Below are positions 1 through 7,492 of a stretch of 64,000 nucleotides of DNA, piece after piece. The stretch comes from JAAXHF01 sp965242605 (GTDB taxonomy: Bacteria > Desulfobacterota > Binatia > Bin18): assembly GCA_965242605.1 (NCBI GenBank), contig CBDESS010000001.1:992001-1056000 (forward strand), given 5' to 3'. Under the pieces are notes generated by a model. The model did not search any database and was not told the origin of the DNA. It was given only the letters and a program-made list of their open reading frames with translations. Position numbers and translations under genes: made by a program. How positions within the stretch are numbered: the stretch's first letter is position 1; every line of letters begins with the position of its first letter.

Positions 1-1
1 A

Positions 2-301
2 CGGGCATCGGGCAGTAGGGTATCTGGCATCCCGAGAGACTGGCAGCGTTCCGGGTACAATGTCCGCGCAAAGTCGCTGCCCTTGCTAAAACACCTTCTG
101 GAGACACTTGATGCTCGCTTTCTCCTCATCTCTTTCAACAATGAAGGATTTATCGCGCCTGATGCTATGCGGGCGACGCTGAACACTATCGGCTCGGTCG
201 AAACGTTTGAAATCCCCTACAACATATTTCGGGGAAACCGCAATCTGCGACAGCGCTCAATACATGTGACTGAGCAGTTATTTCTTGTCAAGAAGAGGTG
301 A
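2..301 (+). CDS. DNA adenine methyltransferase, D12 class (C-terminal fragment)
   Basis: The reading frame is open from the first bases of the window, so only the last 99 residues are present. They include segments like LLISFNNEGFI and FRGNRNLRQRSIHVTEQLFL, which match the C-terminal part of D12/Dam-type N6-adenine DNA methyltransferases (known family pattern). The catalytic DPPY motif would lie outside the window. The stop codon overlaps a GTG start at 298 (GTGA), so the next gene is translationally coupled. That gene is an EcoRI-like endonuclease, so this is probably its cognate protective methyltransferase. The specificity cannot be read from this fragment. Confidence 0.75.
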   Translation, partial: RASGSRVSGIPRDWQRSGYNVRAKSLPLLKHLLETLDARFLLISFNNEGFIAPDAMRATLNTIGSVETFEIPYNIFRGNRNLRQRSIHVTEQLFLVKKR

Positions 302-974
302 CAACGGGCATGGCACGAAAAACTCAGTTACGAGATCAGCGCCCCGACACCGTAATAAATGTCACTTCCAAGAAGCAGGAAACGGACTTGATAATAGCGC
401 TCTCCAACGTGACCAAGTACCTTGATGAAAAGTTCCAAAGCGTCAAGTTTGTTCACGAGAGGTCGTGGCATCTTCGTGACATCGTTCGTGAGCTTCGGTA
501 TAGCTACAGTGGCGGCGGAGTTGATTTTCACTATCACTCCGATACCAGCTCTATACGGCCGGATGGCGGTTTCCTCTGCGTCCAGGACAAACAGGGCGAC
601 AATCTGGCATTCCCAATCCTGATTTCGGAAACGAAAATCGTGGCAACGCCATTGAGCGTCCTGGCAGGAATCTGATAGGGTTGCGAACCGCTCTTATGCG
701 GGAGAGTATCTTCCCATTCATTTGTCTTGGCTACGGATGCGATTTCGAAGAAGGATCGTCAATCTTGGATCGCGTGTCTACAATGGCAATGTTTGGCGAG
801 CTGAATAAAACACATCTCCACAATCTTGAGAATGGAAAATTCAATAGGGGAAGTTTCTATTTCCGAGAAAGACAATGGACGGTCGCCGAAATGACCACGA
901 TTATGAAGGATATTGCTGAACGATCAATCCTTTACTATTTTTCCAAATACGGCGAGAAACATTTTCAACAGTAG
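298..974 (+). pseudogene. EcoRI-family type II restriction endonuclease, disrupted
   Basis: The first frame (GTG at 298, stop at 673-675) carries SSIRPDGG and, about 20 residues later, ISETK. These align with the SSIKPDGG and AEAK segments of EcoRI that hold catalytic Asp91, Glu111 and Lys113. The second frame, open from about 642, carries GNAIERPGRN and then LMRESIFPFICLGYGCDF, matching EcoRI GNAIER and LSESHFPYVLF. In EcoRI roughly 20-30 residues separate ExK from GNAIER; here they nearly abut and the frame changes. I infer a deletion with frameshift inside the catalytic domain, leaving a dead or dying enzyme beside its methyltransferase. A sequencing error alone would not explain the missing residues. 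Confidence 0.75.
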
Positions 975-983
975 TCCTAGCGG

Positions 984-1703
984 ATGCACGTCAACGCGGT
1001 CATCGTTGCAGCCGGAAAGGGTGAACGCCTGGGGACGCGTGTCCCCAAGCCATTTCTGCCGGTGTGTGGCATTCCTCTCCTGGTGCATACGCTGCGCAGC
1101 CTTGACCAAGCCCACCTGCTGTCCACCTTGGTTGTGGTCGTTGCGCCTGAACGCGAAAAACCGTGCCGTGAGTTGCTCCAGGTCCACGGGCCGTTTCGGT
1201 GTGACATACGCTTGGCACACGGTGGCCCGCAACGGCAGGACTCGGTCCGCCTCGGCCTCGCCGCGCTTGATGCGGGGTGTGATATCGTGGTGATTCACGA
1301 TGCCGCCCGTCCGTTTATCAGCCCAGCCGTCATTCACAATAGCATTCGGGTTGCCGACCAAGTCGGGGCGGCGTTGGTTGCAGTGCCGGTGGCCGACACG
1401 CTCAAACGGGTGGAAAAGATGCATCGTCCTGATCTTATGGTGGTGGAGACGCTGCCACGACAAAACGTATGGCTGGCTCAGACCCCACAGACCTTCCGCG
1501 TCGAACTGATCAGAGACGCCCACCAACGTGCCTTGGCTGAAGCGATTCACGCTACCGACGACGCGGCGCTTGTTGAAAAAATTGGTGGGACAGTCCAGAT
1601 TGTGCCCGGAAAGCGGCGGAATTTTAAGATTACCACTCCAGACGACCTGCGCTTGGCAGAGAGCCTGCTCAGCAAATACGATTCGGACTGTGAGGACTTT
1701 TAG
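984..1703 (+). CDS. ispD: 2-C-methyl-D-erythritol 4-phosphate cytidylyltransferase
   Basis: 239 residues, the usual IspD length. It forms CDP-methylerythritol from MEP and CTP in the MEP isoprenoid pathway. The N-terminus carries the nucleotidyltransferase signature (AVIVAAGKGERLG, then KPFLPVCGIPLLVHTL). HGGPQRQDSVRLGL, VVIHDAARPFI and the C-terminal TTPDDLRLAE are typical IspD segments. It starts 10 bp after the broken endonuclease and ends 10 bp before proS, so it is probably cotranscribed with proS. No ispF is visible next to it. Confidence 0.93.
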   Translation: MHVNAVIVAAGKGERLGTRVPKPFLPVCGIPLLVHTLRSLDQAHLLSTLVVVVAPEREKPCRELLQVHGPFRCDIRLAHGGPQRQDSVRLGLAALDAGCDIVVIHDAARPFISPAVIHNSIRVADQVGAALVAVPVADTLKRVEKMHRPDLMVVETLPRQNVWLAQTPQTFRVELIRDAHQRALAEAIHATDDAALVEKIGGTVQIVPGKRRNFKITTPDDLRLAESLLSKYDSDCEDF

Positions 1704-1712
1704 GAGGAGCGC

Positions 1713-3287
1713 ATGAAGCGAGCCCTGAAGACGGCGATTTCTCCAACCCGGGCGGAGGACTATACCGAGTGGTATCAGCAAGTCATTCGGGCCGCTGACC
1801 TGGCTGAAACCTCGGCGGTCCGGGGCTGTATGGTCATTAAGCCGTGGGGCTATGGCCTGTGGGAAAACATCCAGCGGGTCTTAGACGGCATGTTCAAGGC
1901 TACCGGCCATCAAAACGCCTATTTCCCGCTCTTTATTCCGCTCAGCTTTATGCAAAAAGAGGCCGAGCACGTTGAAGGCTTTGCCAAAGAATGCGCGGTG
2001 GTGACCCACCATCGGCTGGAGGCCGGACCGGACGGCCACCTCGTCCCATCAGGGGAGTTGACCGAGCCCCTGGTTGTCCGCCCCACCTCTGAGACCATTA
2101 TTGGGGCGACATTTGCCAAGTGGGTCCAGTCCTACCGTGACCTGCCGCTGCTGATCAATCAGTGGGCTAACGTCGTGCGCTGGGAGATGCGGCCGCGTAT
2201 TTTTCTGCGCACCGCGGAATTCCTGTGGCAGGAGGGCCACACGGTCCACACCACCGCGGAGGAAGCCCAACACGAGACCGCCCGGATGCTTGATGTGTAC
2301 GCCGATTTTGCCGAGCGGTACATGGCGATGCCGGTCATCAAGGGCGAGAAGACCGAGAGCGAGCGCTTCCCCGGTGCGGTAGCAACCTATTCTATTGAGG
2401 CCATGATGCAGGACCGCAAGGCACTCCAGGCTGGCACTTCACATTTTTTAGGCCAGAATTTTGCCCGGTCGTCTGAGATTCGGTTCTCTGACACCAGTGG
2501 CCAGGAAACCTACGCCTGGACCACCTCGTGGGGCGTGTCGACCCGCCTCATCGGCGGCTTGATCATGGCTCATAGTGACGATAACGGCCTGGTCCTGCCG
2601 CCCAAACTGGCCCCCCGCCATGTCGTTATTCTGCCCCTGCTGCGCAAGGACAATCAGGCTGAGATTCTGGCCTACTGCGAGAGGCTGACCCAGGAACTGC
2701 GGACCTTGCGCTACGATGACCAGCCCCTCCAGGTCGAACTCGATGTGCGGGACACCTCGGGCGGAGAAAAGGTCTGGTCGTGGATCAAAAAAGGCGTGCC
2801 CATCCGTCTTGAGGTCGGCCGGCGTGAACTGGAAAACGATGCGGTTTTTGTCGGCCGTCGCGACCGACAGCAGTCGGAGCGCTTCAGCCAGTCACGCGCC
2901 GAGTTTGTGGCAACGCTGAGCTCCCAACTCGACGACATTCAGCGCACGCTGCTCAATCGAGCCCGCAGCTTTCGGGAGCGGCATACGCACCGCATTGACT
3001 CCAAAGCCGACCTGTACGACTTCTTTACCCCAAAGACAAATGATCCCAAGCGTTCGCCAGGAGGAAGCCAGGACGACTCGTCTTTCCAGCAGCGCGACAA
3101 ACCGGAGATTCACGCCGGCTTTGCCCTCAGCCATTGGAATGGGCGGTCCGAGGTAGAAGAGACGCTCAAAAACGACCTGAATGTCAGCATCCGGTGCATT
3201 CCGCTGGGTGCCCCGGAAGAGGGTGGCGCGTGCGTGCTGAGCGGTCAGCCGAGCCGGCGGCGGGTCATTTTCGCCAAGGCGTATTAG
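1713..3287 (+). CDS. proS: Prolyl-tRNA synthetase (type 3 / eukaryote-like), with an in-frame palindromic element
   Basis: 524 residues; class II synthetase charging tRNA-Pro. Motif 2 region (VVRPTSETII, then RWEMRPRIFLRTAEFLWQEG) and motif 3 region (GLVLPPKLAPRHVVILP) identify the short ProS type that lacks the bacterial editing insertion and resembles eukaryotic and archaeal ProRS. An RBS (AGGAGG) precedes ATG 1713. Residues about 440-458, inside the C-terminal zinc-binding-like domain, are encoded by a 54-bp palindromic element (KTNDPKRSPGGSQDDSS). Conserved sequence resumes immediately afterwards, so the insertion seems tolerated. This is one of the best examples of the repeat family described in the findings. 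Confidence 0.95.
   Translation: MKRALKTAISPTRAEDYTEWYQQVIRAADLAETSAVRGCMVIKPWGYGLWENIQRVLDGMFKATGHQNAYFPLFIPLSFMQKEAEHVEGFAKECAVVTHHRLEAGPDGHLVPSGELTEPLVVRPTSETIIGATFAKWVQSYRDLPLLINQWANVVRWEMRPRIFLRTAEFLWQEGHTVHTTAEEAQHETARMLDVYADFAERYMAMPVIKGEKTESERFPGAVATYSIEAMMQDRKALQAGTSHFLGQNFARSSEIRFSDTSGQETYAWTTSWGVSTRLIGGLIMAHSDDNGLVLPPKLAPRHVVILPLLRKDNQAEILAYCERLTQELRTLRYDDQPLQVELDVRDTSGGEKVWSWIKKGVPIRLEVGRRELENDAVFVGRRDRQQSERFSQSRAEFVATLSSQLDDIQRTLLNRARSFRERHTHRIDSKADLYDFFTPKTNDPKRSPGGSQDDSSFQQRDKPEIHAGFALSHWNGRSEVEETLKNDLNVSIRCIPLGAPEEGGACVLSGQPSRRRVIFAKAY
3032..3085 (+). repeat. Palindromic element, full length, in-frame in proS
   Basis: 54 bp. The left arm begins AAAGACAAATGATCC and the right arm is AGGACGACTCGTCTTT. 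The loop holds CGTTCGCCAGGAGGAAG. It adds exactly 18 codons (KTNDPKRSPGGSQDDSSF). Confidence 0.85.
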
Positions 3288-3300
3288 TACTTCAGCGCAA

Positions 3301-3350
3301 AATACCCGTCGTCTTAACATGGTGCTCGGGAAGACAAGACGGTGAGTATT
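3301..3350 (+). repeat. Palindromic element, intergenic between proS and the phosphatase
   Basis: The arms are AATACCCGTCGTCTT and AAGACGGTGAGTATT, pairing at 11 of 15 positions. The loop (ATGGTGCTCGGGAAGACAAG) matches, in inverse orientation, the loop of the element at 7413-7466. The two define a subfamily. Confidence 0.7.
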
Positions 3351-3364
3351 CAGGGAGAACATCT

Positions 3365-4117
3365 ATGGAGCGTCGCCGGCTCTACCTCATGCGTCACGGG
3401 GAAACCCTGTATCAGAAGACAAATCGTCCTTACCGTTCGCCAGGAAGACGGGATGACTCATCTTCACAGACTGCCAATGAGGGCGCGATCGGCAACGGAG
3501 CGCTGACCGAGCGCGGGCGGGAGCAGATCGTCACCACGGCCCTGCTGTTTCACGCCGTTCGGCTCGATCGCATCTATTCCAGCCCGCTGTCGCGTGCCCA
3601 CGAAACAGCCCGGATTATTGCCGACGAGACGGGCCTTGAGGTCAGCCTGGACCCAGACTTGGCAGAGATCACGCCAAGTGATGAGCTGACCGCGGCACAA
3701 AGCCTGACCGGTATTTTCCGGTCCGTGCATCAGTTCTTCACCAGCCCGGCCACCGGCTGGGACGATCCGTATCTGGGCGGCGAAAGTTTCCGCCAAGTCC
3801 GGGAACGCGGGGAGCGGTTTTTGCGCACAGTCCTGGCCGAGGCCGACTGGCGGACGCTGCTCGTCGTCGCCCACGGCGGCAGCAATAACGCCCTGCTGGC
3901 CTCGGCTCTGGGCATCAACGACGGGCGGGTGTTCAACATTGAGCAGGACTTTGGCTGCATCAATATCATCGATTTTGTTGATGAGCGGCCCATGTTACGG
4001 CTGGCCAACTTCACTCTGTACGACCAGCTCAAGGTCAAGCTGTGGGACCACAGCCTTGATATCATCCTCAATTTACTGCACGAGCGGGGGATGATTGAGA
4101 AAGACCGTTTGACATAA
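3365..4117 (+). CDS. Histidine phosphatase (phosphoglycerate mutase-like) with element insertion
   Basis: 250 residues from ATG 3365, preceded by GGGAGAA. The phosphohistidine motif LMRHGETLYQ is at residues 8-17, and the second conserved histidine lies in LLVVAHGGSNNALLASAL. The spacing and RIYSSPLSRAHETARII fit the broad PGAM/SixA/CobC superfamily; the substrate cannot be told. Directly after the RHG motif, residues about 17-34 (KTNRPYRSPGRRDDSSS) are encoded by a palindromic element. The conserved ALTERGREQ segment follows. The insertion therefore lies close to the active site but in a loop that varies in length within the family. Confidence 0.88.
   Translation: MERRRLYLMRHGETLYQKTNRPYRSPGRRDDSSSQTANEGAIGNGALTERGREQIVTTALLFHAVRLDRIYSSPLSRAHETARIIADETGLEVSLDPDLAEITPSDELTAAQSLTGIFRSVHQFFTSPATGWDDPYLGGESFRQVRERGERFLRTVLAEADWRTLLVVAHGGSNNALLASALGINDGRVFNIEQDFGCINIIDFVDERPMLRLANFTLYDQLKVKLWDHSLDIILNLLHERGMIEKDRLT
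3415..3465 (+). repeat. Palindromic element in-frame in the histidine phosphatase
   Basis: 51 bp (17 codons). The arms are GAAGACAAATCGTCC and GGATGACTCATCTTC around CGTTCGCCAGGAAG. It lies immediately 3' of the codons for the catalytic RHG motif. Confidence 0.85.
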
Positions 4118-4169
4118 ATCCCCACTCTCCGTGATAAAAACAGGGACGAGTATTTTCTTCAAATTTTTC

Positions 4170-4212
4170 TTGACAAAAACCCGAGCTTTGCCTATGTAGT
4201 CCATACAGACTA
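4170..4212 (+). promoter_or_regulatory. Sigma70-type promoter overlapped by PadR operator site 1
   Basis: TTGACA at 4170-4175 and TATGTA at 4193-4198 with a 17-bp spacer form a near-consensus promoter. The inverted repeat TAGTC-N6-GACTA at 4197-4212 overlaps the end of the -10 box. The same inverted repeat recurs at 4354. The promoter points to the padR-exb cluster about 190 bp downstream. PadR binding is inferred from position and symmetry. Confidence 0.65.
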
Positions 4213-4353
4213 CTTTGAGAAGAGTAATACCTCGGCACAAAGCTCTGTCAACCGCCCTCACTGGATACGGTTCAACGCCAATGTAGACCACGCCACGACC
4301 AGGCTCATTCTTTGGATATCGCCTCTCGACATTGCCTCTTACATCTCCCCGTG

Positions 4354-4369
4354 TAGTCTATGCTGACTA
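4354..4369 (+). promoter_or_regulatory. PadR operator site 2
   Basis: TAGTCTATGCTGACTA has the same TAGTC-N6-GACTA arms as the site at 4197, 157 bp away. It lies 20 bp before the GTG start of padR. Two identical-arm sites flanking the leader suggest autorepression. Confidence 0.6.
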
Positions 4370-4389
4370 TTTATTAGGAAGGGTATTCT

Positions 4390-5028
4390 GTGAGCGTTCA
4401 ACTCGTCGTTCTTGGTCTTCTGTCTGAGCAACCATACCACGGCTATGAGCTGCGTCAGGAGGTCGAACGGCGGCTGTACGCGACGTATATCAACCTGAGT
4501 GGAGGGTCGCTGTACTACAACCTCGGCCAGCTCGAACGTTCCGGATATGTGGAGAAAGCCTGGGCCGAACAGAAGGGACGCTACCCGACGCGGCAGATTT
4601 ATCAGATCACAGCGGCCGGCCGCGAGTATCTACAGACCGGGTTGCGCCGCCTGTTGTTTGACACCGAGGGCCGAGAGAAGGTGTTTGACCCCCTCAACGC
4701 GGCCTTGGCCTTTGGGCATTTCATCAGGCCCGACGAACTGCGCGAAGCCCTGAACAAACACCTCAAATGGGCCCAAAAACGGCTGGCCTGGATTGTCGAA
4801 CAGCGAACCTATTGGACAACCCAAAAGAAGGTCACCCCTACCCAGACCAAAATTATTGAACACGGCTTGGTCCACTATAAAGCCGAGATCGACTGGCTCG
4901 AACGATTTCTACGAGAGCTCGATGTGCAAAACAGCTTCGTTGGCCCAGGACCGCCCACTTCCTCAAAGACGAGAGGAAGAGAGGACGATTCGTCTCTCTC
5001 AGCCGAAGAGGAAAATCCGGGTCGGTGA
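4390..5028 (+). CDS. PadR-family transcriptional regulator
   Basis: 212 residues from GTG 4390 with AGGAAGG upstream. The winged-helix N-terminus (LVVLGLLSEQPYHGYELRQ, then LSGGSLYYNLGQLERSGYVE) is typical of PadR. The C-terminal half is helical (residues about 85-175) like the PadR dimerisation and effector domain, with WLERFLREL near its end. The final 20 or so residues (SSKTRGREDDSS...) come from a short palindromic element and are probably not functional. It heads the ExbB/ExbD cluster with only 19 bp to the next start. Two matching inverted repeats upstream make autorepression and control of the downstream cluster likely. The ligand is unknown. Confidence 0.87.
   Translation: MSVQLVVLGLLSEQPYHGYELRQEVERRLYATYINLSGGSLYYNLGQLERSGYVEKAWAEQKGRYPTRQIYQITAAGREYLQTGLRRLLFDTEGREKVFDPLNAALAFGHFIRPDELREALNKHLKWAQKRLAWIVEQRTYWTTQKKVTPTQTKIIEHGLVHYKAEIDWLERFLRELDVQNSFVGPGPPTSSKTRGREDDSSLSAEEENPGR
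4965..4997 (+). repeat. Short palindromic element forming the PadR C-terminus
   Basis: 33 bp, AAAGACGAG...GAGGACGATTCGTCTCT, with a shortened loop. It encodes KTRGREDDSS just before the stop codon. Confidence 0.7.
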
Positions 5029-5047
5029 CACAAAAGGAGGACAGAAG

Positions 5048-5695
5048 ATGGAAGGTTTAAGCGTCATGGATATGATTCACCAGGGGTGGTACGTCAGCTA
5101 CCCGCTTATCATCATGTCGGTGCTATGTATCACCATCATCCTGGAGCGGATGTGGGCACTGGGCGGAGTCATAACGAAAACCCTGCATCTGGCCAGAGCC
5201 CTGGTGAGCCCGTTGCAGCAGGGCGATTTCAACGCCGCCTTACAGACCAGCCAGGAGCAGAACAAAGGGCCTGCCGGGCGGGTGTTCTACGAGATTATCT
5301 CTCGCCAGCAGGACGAATCCGCCGAGCATCTGTCAGCACTGTCCGAAGAACGTCGTCTTGAAGAGGCCGAAGGGCTCAAGGGCGCAATCTGGATTCTCGC
5401 TACCACCGGTGTCAGTGCGCCGTTTATCGGCCTGCTGGGCACGGTCATCGGGATTATCAAGTCCTTCCAAAACATGGCGGTTGAGGGCAGCGGCGGGTTT
5501 GCTGTTGTGGCCGGTGGTATTTCTGAGGCCCTGGTGGCCACCGCGCTGGGTCTGGCGGTCGCCATTATTGCGGTTATCTTCTACAATTATTTCAATACCA
5601 AGCTGGAACGCATTGAGACGGCCATGACGATTGGTTCCGATCGCATCATTGACGCGATCCGCATCGGCAGAAAAGAAGCGACCCAGGCCGCTTGA
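5048..5695 (+). CDS. MotA/TolQ/ExbB proton channel protein (first copy)
   Basis: 215 residues from ATG 5048, preceded by a strong AAAGGAGGA. It has three predicted membrane segments: residues about 14-34 (YPLIIMSVLCITIILERMW), about 115-135 and about 155-180. The family signature is TTGVSAPFIGLLGTVIGII followed by ISEALVATALGLAVAI. ExbB/TolQ proteins form the pentameric channel that couples proton flow to work on the envelope. The exbD-like gene follows 37 bp later. A longer in-frame reading upstream would overlap padR and lacks conserved sequence. Confidence 0.92.
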   Translation: MEGLSVMDMIHQGWYVSYPLIIMSVLCITIILERMWALGGVITKTLHLARALVSPLQQGDFNAALQTSQEQNKGPAGRVFYEIISRQQDESAEHLSALSEERRLEEAEGLKGAIWILATTGVSAPFIGLLGTVIGIIKSFQNMAVEGSGGFAVVAGGISEALVATALGLAVAIIAVIFYNYFNTKLERIETAMTIGSDRIIDAIRIGRKEATQAA

Positions 5696-5710
5696 AGACG
5701 CTTCGTCTTT
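5694..5710 (+). repeat. Minimal palindromic arm pair, between exbB and exbD
   Basis: GAAGACGCTTCGTCTTT is the two arm tips joined without a loop. It starts at the exbB stop codon. Confidence 0.5.
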
Positions 5711-5732
5711 CTGCAGGGAAGGAGACACACGC

Positions 5733-6152
5733 ATGGCAATGAGCGGTCCAAAGAAGAGGGGCGGGCGTAACGAGGTCATGTCCGAGATCAACATCACTCC
5801 GCTGACCGATATCTTTCTCGTCCTGCTGATTATCTTTATGGTGACCAGTGTGGCGATGGTCCAGTCGGGGGCCACCATTGATCTACCACGGGTCCAGGAA
5901 ACCGAGTCCGAGCCGCGTCAGATCATTGTCACGGTGACACCCCAGAAAGAAATTTTTGTCAACAATCAGCCGGTCGCTCTGGCGGAATTAGAACTGTATC
6001 TCCGGCCCATTATTGAGGCGATGCAGGATGTCCCGGTCGTCCTTGAGGGCGACCAATCGGTCATTCTGGGCGAAGCCGTCAAAATTCTGTCCGCGGCCCA
6101 GCGGGCCGGTGCGACCCAGATTGCTATCGCCGCCCAGCAGGGGGCGGGCTAG
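5733..6152 (+). CDS. ExbD/TolR family protein (first copy)
   Basis: 139 residues from ATG 5733 after GGGAAGGAG. A single N-terminal membrane helix follows EINITPLTDIFLVLLIIFMV. Asp26 in that helix is the proton-carrying residue conserved in ExbD/TolR. The remainder is the periplasmic dimer domain ending in AQRAGATQIAIAAQ. It pairs with the ExbB-like protein encoded just upstream. Confidence 0.92.
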   Translation: MAMSGPKKRGGRNEVMSEINITPLTDIFLVLLIIFMVTSVAMVQSGATIDLPRVQETESEPRQIIVTVTPQKEIFVNNQPVALAELELYLRPIIEAMQDVPVVLEGDQSVILGEAVKILSAAQRAGATQIAIAAQQGAG

Positions 6153-6196
6153 AACCGCACACTCTGAGGGAAGCGAGAAGAGAAGGGAGCACTCGT

Positions 6197-7414
6197 ATGG
6201 CTTCTATTGAAAAAAACACCACACCGACCGAAGACCTGTGGCTTTCCAGAAGCCGGTTTGGCAGCAACGCCCGCTGGTTTGCCGTCTCCACCGTCGCCCA
6301 CCTGCTGCTGCTGTCGGTGTTTGCTACGACCGCCGTGACCGTGATGCAGAAAAACCAGGCTCTCATCAAAGTGGCCGCCCTGCCGGCGTCCCAAGACCCG
6401 GCCACGCAGGCCGACGAACAGGACCCGGACGACTGGGAGGGCGAGCCGTCTCTGCGAGACCTGCCCGGAACCTTATCCATGGAGATGCTGCCGCATAAAA
6501 GGGTCAGGAAATGGGCCGAAGGCCCGCCGCCGCTGGCCGGCCGTGTCGCAGCCATCAAGCCGACCGCCATGCCGATTGTGAGTAACGCCTTCAGTCCGGT
6601 CACGATTCAGATGAGCCGCACCTCTGACGATCTCAAAGGTCTGACCACCCAGATCACCAACCTGAGCGGCTCGGTCAACGGTGTGCTCGGTGGTGACTTC
6701 GGCGACCGCGTCGGCGGTCTGCGTCGGACCGGGATTGATGTCGCCCTCGTCGTTGACGCGACTGACAGCATGCAGTTTGTGATTGAGTCGGTCCGAGAGC
6801 GGCTCAGCAATATGATCGAATCCCTGCAAACCATGGTCGATACCACCCGGGTCGGCATTGTTGCCTATCGGGACCGAGGCGAGGAGTTCGTCACCCGCTG
6901 GGTCGACTTCAGCTTCTCAACCTCAAAGCTCCAGAGCTTTCTGGCCAACCTCGAAGCCGGCGGCGGGGGCGACTGGCCCGAGGCCGTGTACGAGGGTGTT
7001 GACGTGGCGATCCACGATTTCAGTTGGCGCAAGAAATCGCGGCGGATTGTTGTCATCGTGTCGGGCTCTTCTCCGCATCCCGAATCGGTCAGCAATATCC
7101 TGAACTTGGCCCAGAGCTTCCGGGCCGGGGGCGGCTATGTGAGCGTCATGGACCTGGCCGAAAAGATGCACGAAGACTTTGAGCGAGCCCTGTGGAAACA
7201 GAACGCCCATCTGACCCAGATCGCTTTCAAACCGTCTCCGTTGCCCGGTTTCTACCAGGAGTTTCGTGACACCATGGCCTCCATCGCCAGAGCCGGCGGA
7301 GGGGAGTTCATCCCACTGACCGACGAAAAACAGCTGACCAAGCAGATCATCGTGCTGACCTTTGGCACTCGGTGGGAAACGGAAATGGAACGCTTCCTGC
7401 GAGACCTGAGCTAA
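6197..7414 (+). CDS. Membrane-anchored von Willebrand factor A protein
   Basis: 405 residues, start ATG 6197 with GAAGGGAG upstream. A short cytoplasmic N-terminus precedes one membrane helix at residues about 34-54 (AVSTVAHLLLLSVFATTAV), a TonB/TolA-like layout. A linker follows, then a vWA domain from about residue 180 with DVALVVDATDSM (metal-ion-dependent adhesion site, DxTDS variant) and GDWPEAVYEGVDVAI. The domain would face the periplasm. Its place between two ExbB/ExbD pairs suggests it takes the TonB/TolA position of an energised complex. It has no TonB C-terminal domain, so this is inference. Confidence 0.82.
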   Translation: MASIEKNTTPTEDLWLSRSRFGSNARWFAVSTVAHLLLLSVFATTAVTVMQKNQALIKVAALPASQDPATQADEQDPDDWEGEPSLRDLPGTLSMEMLPHKRVRKWAEGPPPLAGRVAAIKPTAMPIVSNAFSPVTIQMSRTSDDLKGLTTQITNLSGSVNGVLGGDFGDRVGGLRRTGIDVALVVDATDSMQFVIESVRERLSNMIESLQTMVDTTRVGIVAYRDRGEEFVTRWVDFSFSTSKLQSFLANLEAGGGGDWPEAVYEGVDVAIHDFSWRKKSRRIVVIVSGSSPHPESVSNILNLAQSFRAGGGYVSVMDLAEKMHEDFERALWKQNAHLTQIAFKPSPLPGFYQEFRDTMASIARAGGGEFIPLTDEKQLTKQIIVLTFGTRWETEMERFLRDLS

Positions 7415-7466
7415 AAGACTCAGCGTCGTGTCTTCCCGAGCAAGATGTTGAGACGATAGTATGTTT
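7413..7466 (+). repeat. Palindromic element, intergenic between vWA and TPR genes
   Basis: It starts at the vWA stop codon with AAAAGACTCAGCGTC. The loop GTCTTCCCGAGCAAGATGTT matches the inverse of the element at 3301-3350. The right arm is degraded. Confidence 0.6.
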
Positions 7467-7492
7467 GAGGCGCACCATAGAGGAGAGGGAGC

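Noticed and set aside
924..1781. A 285-codon minus-strand frame opposite ispD
   Set aside because: It is the shadow of ispD; composition is biased and there is no recognisable domain.
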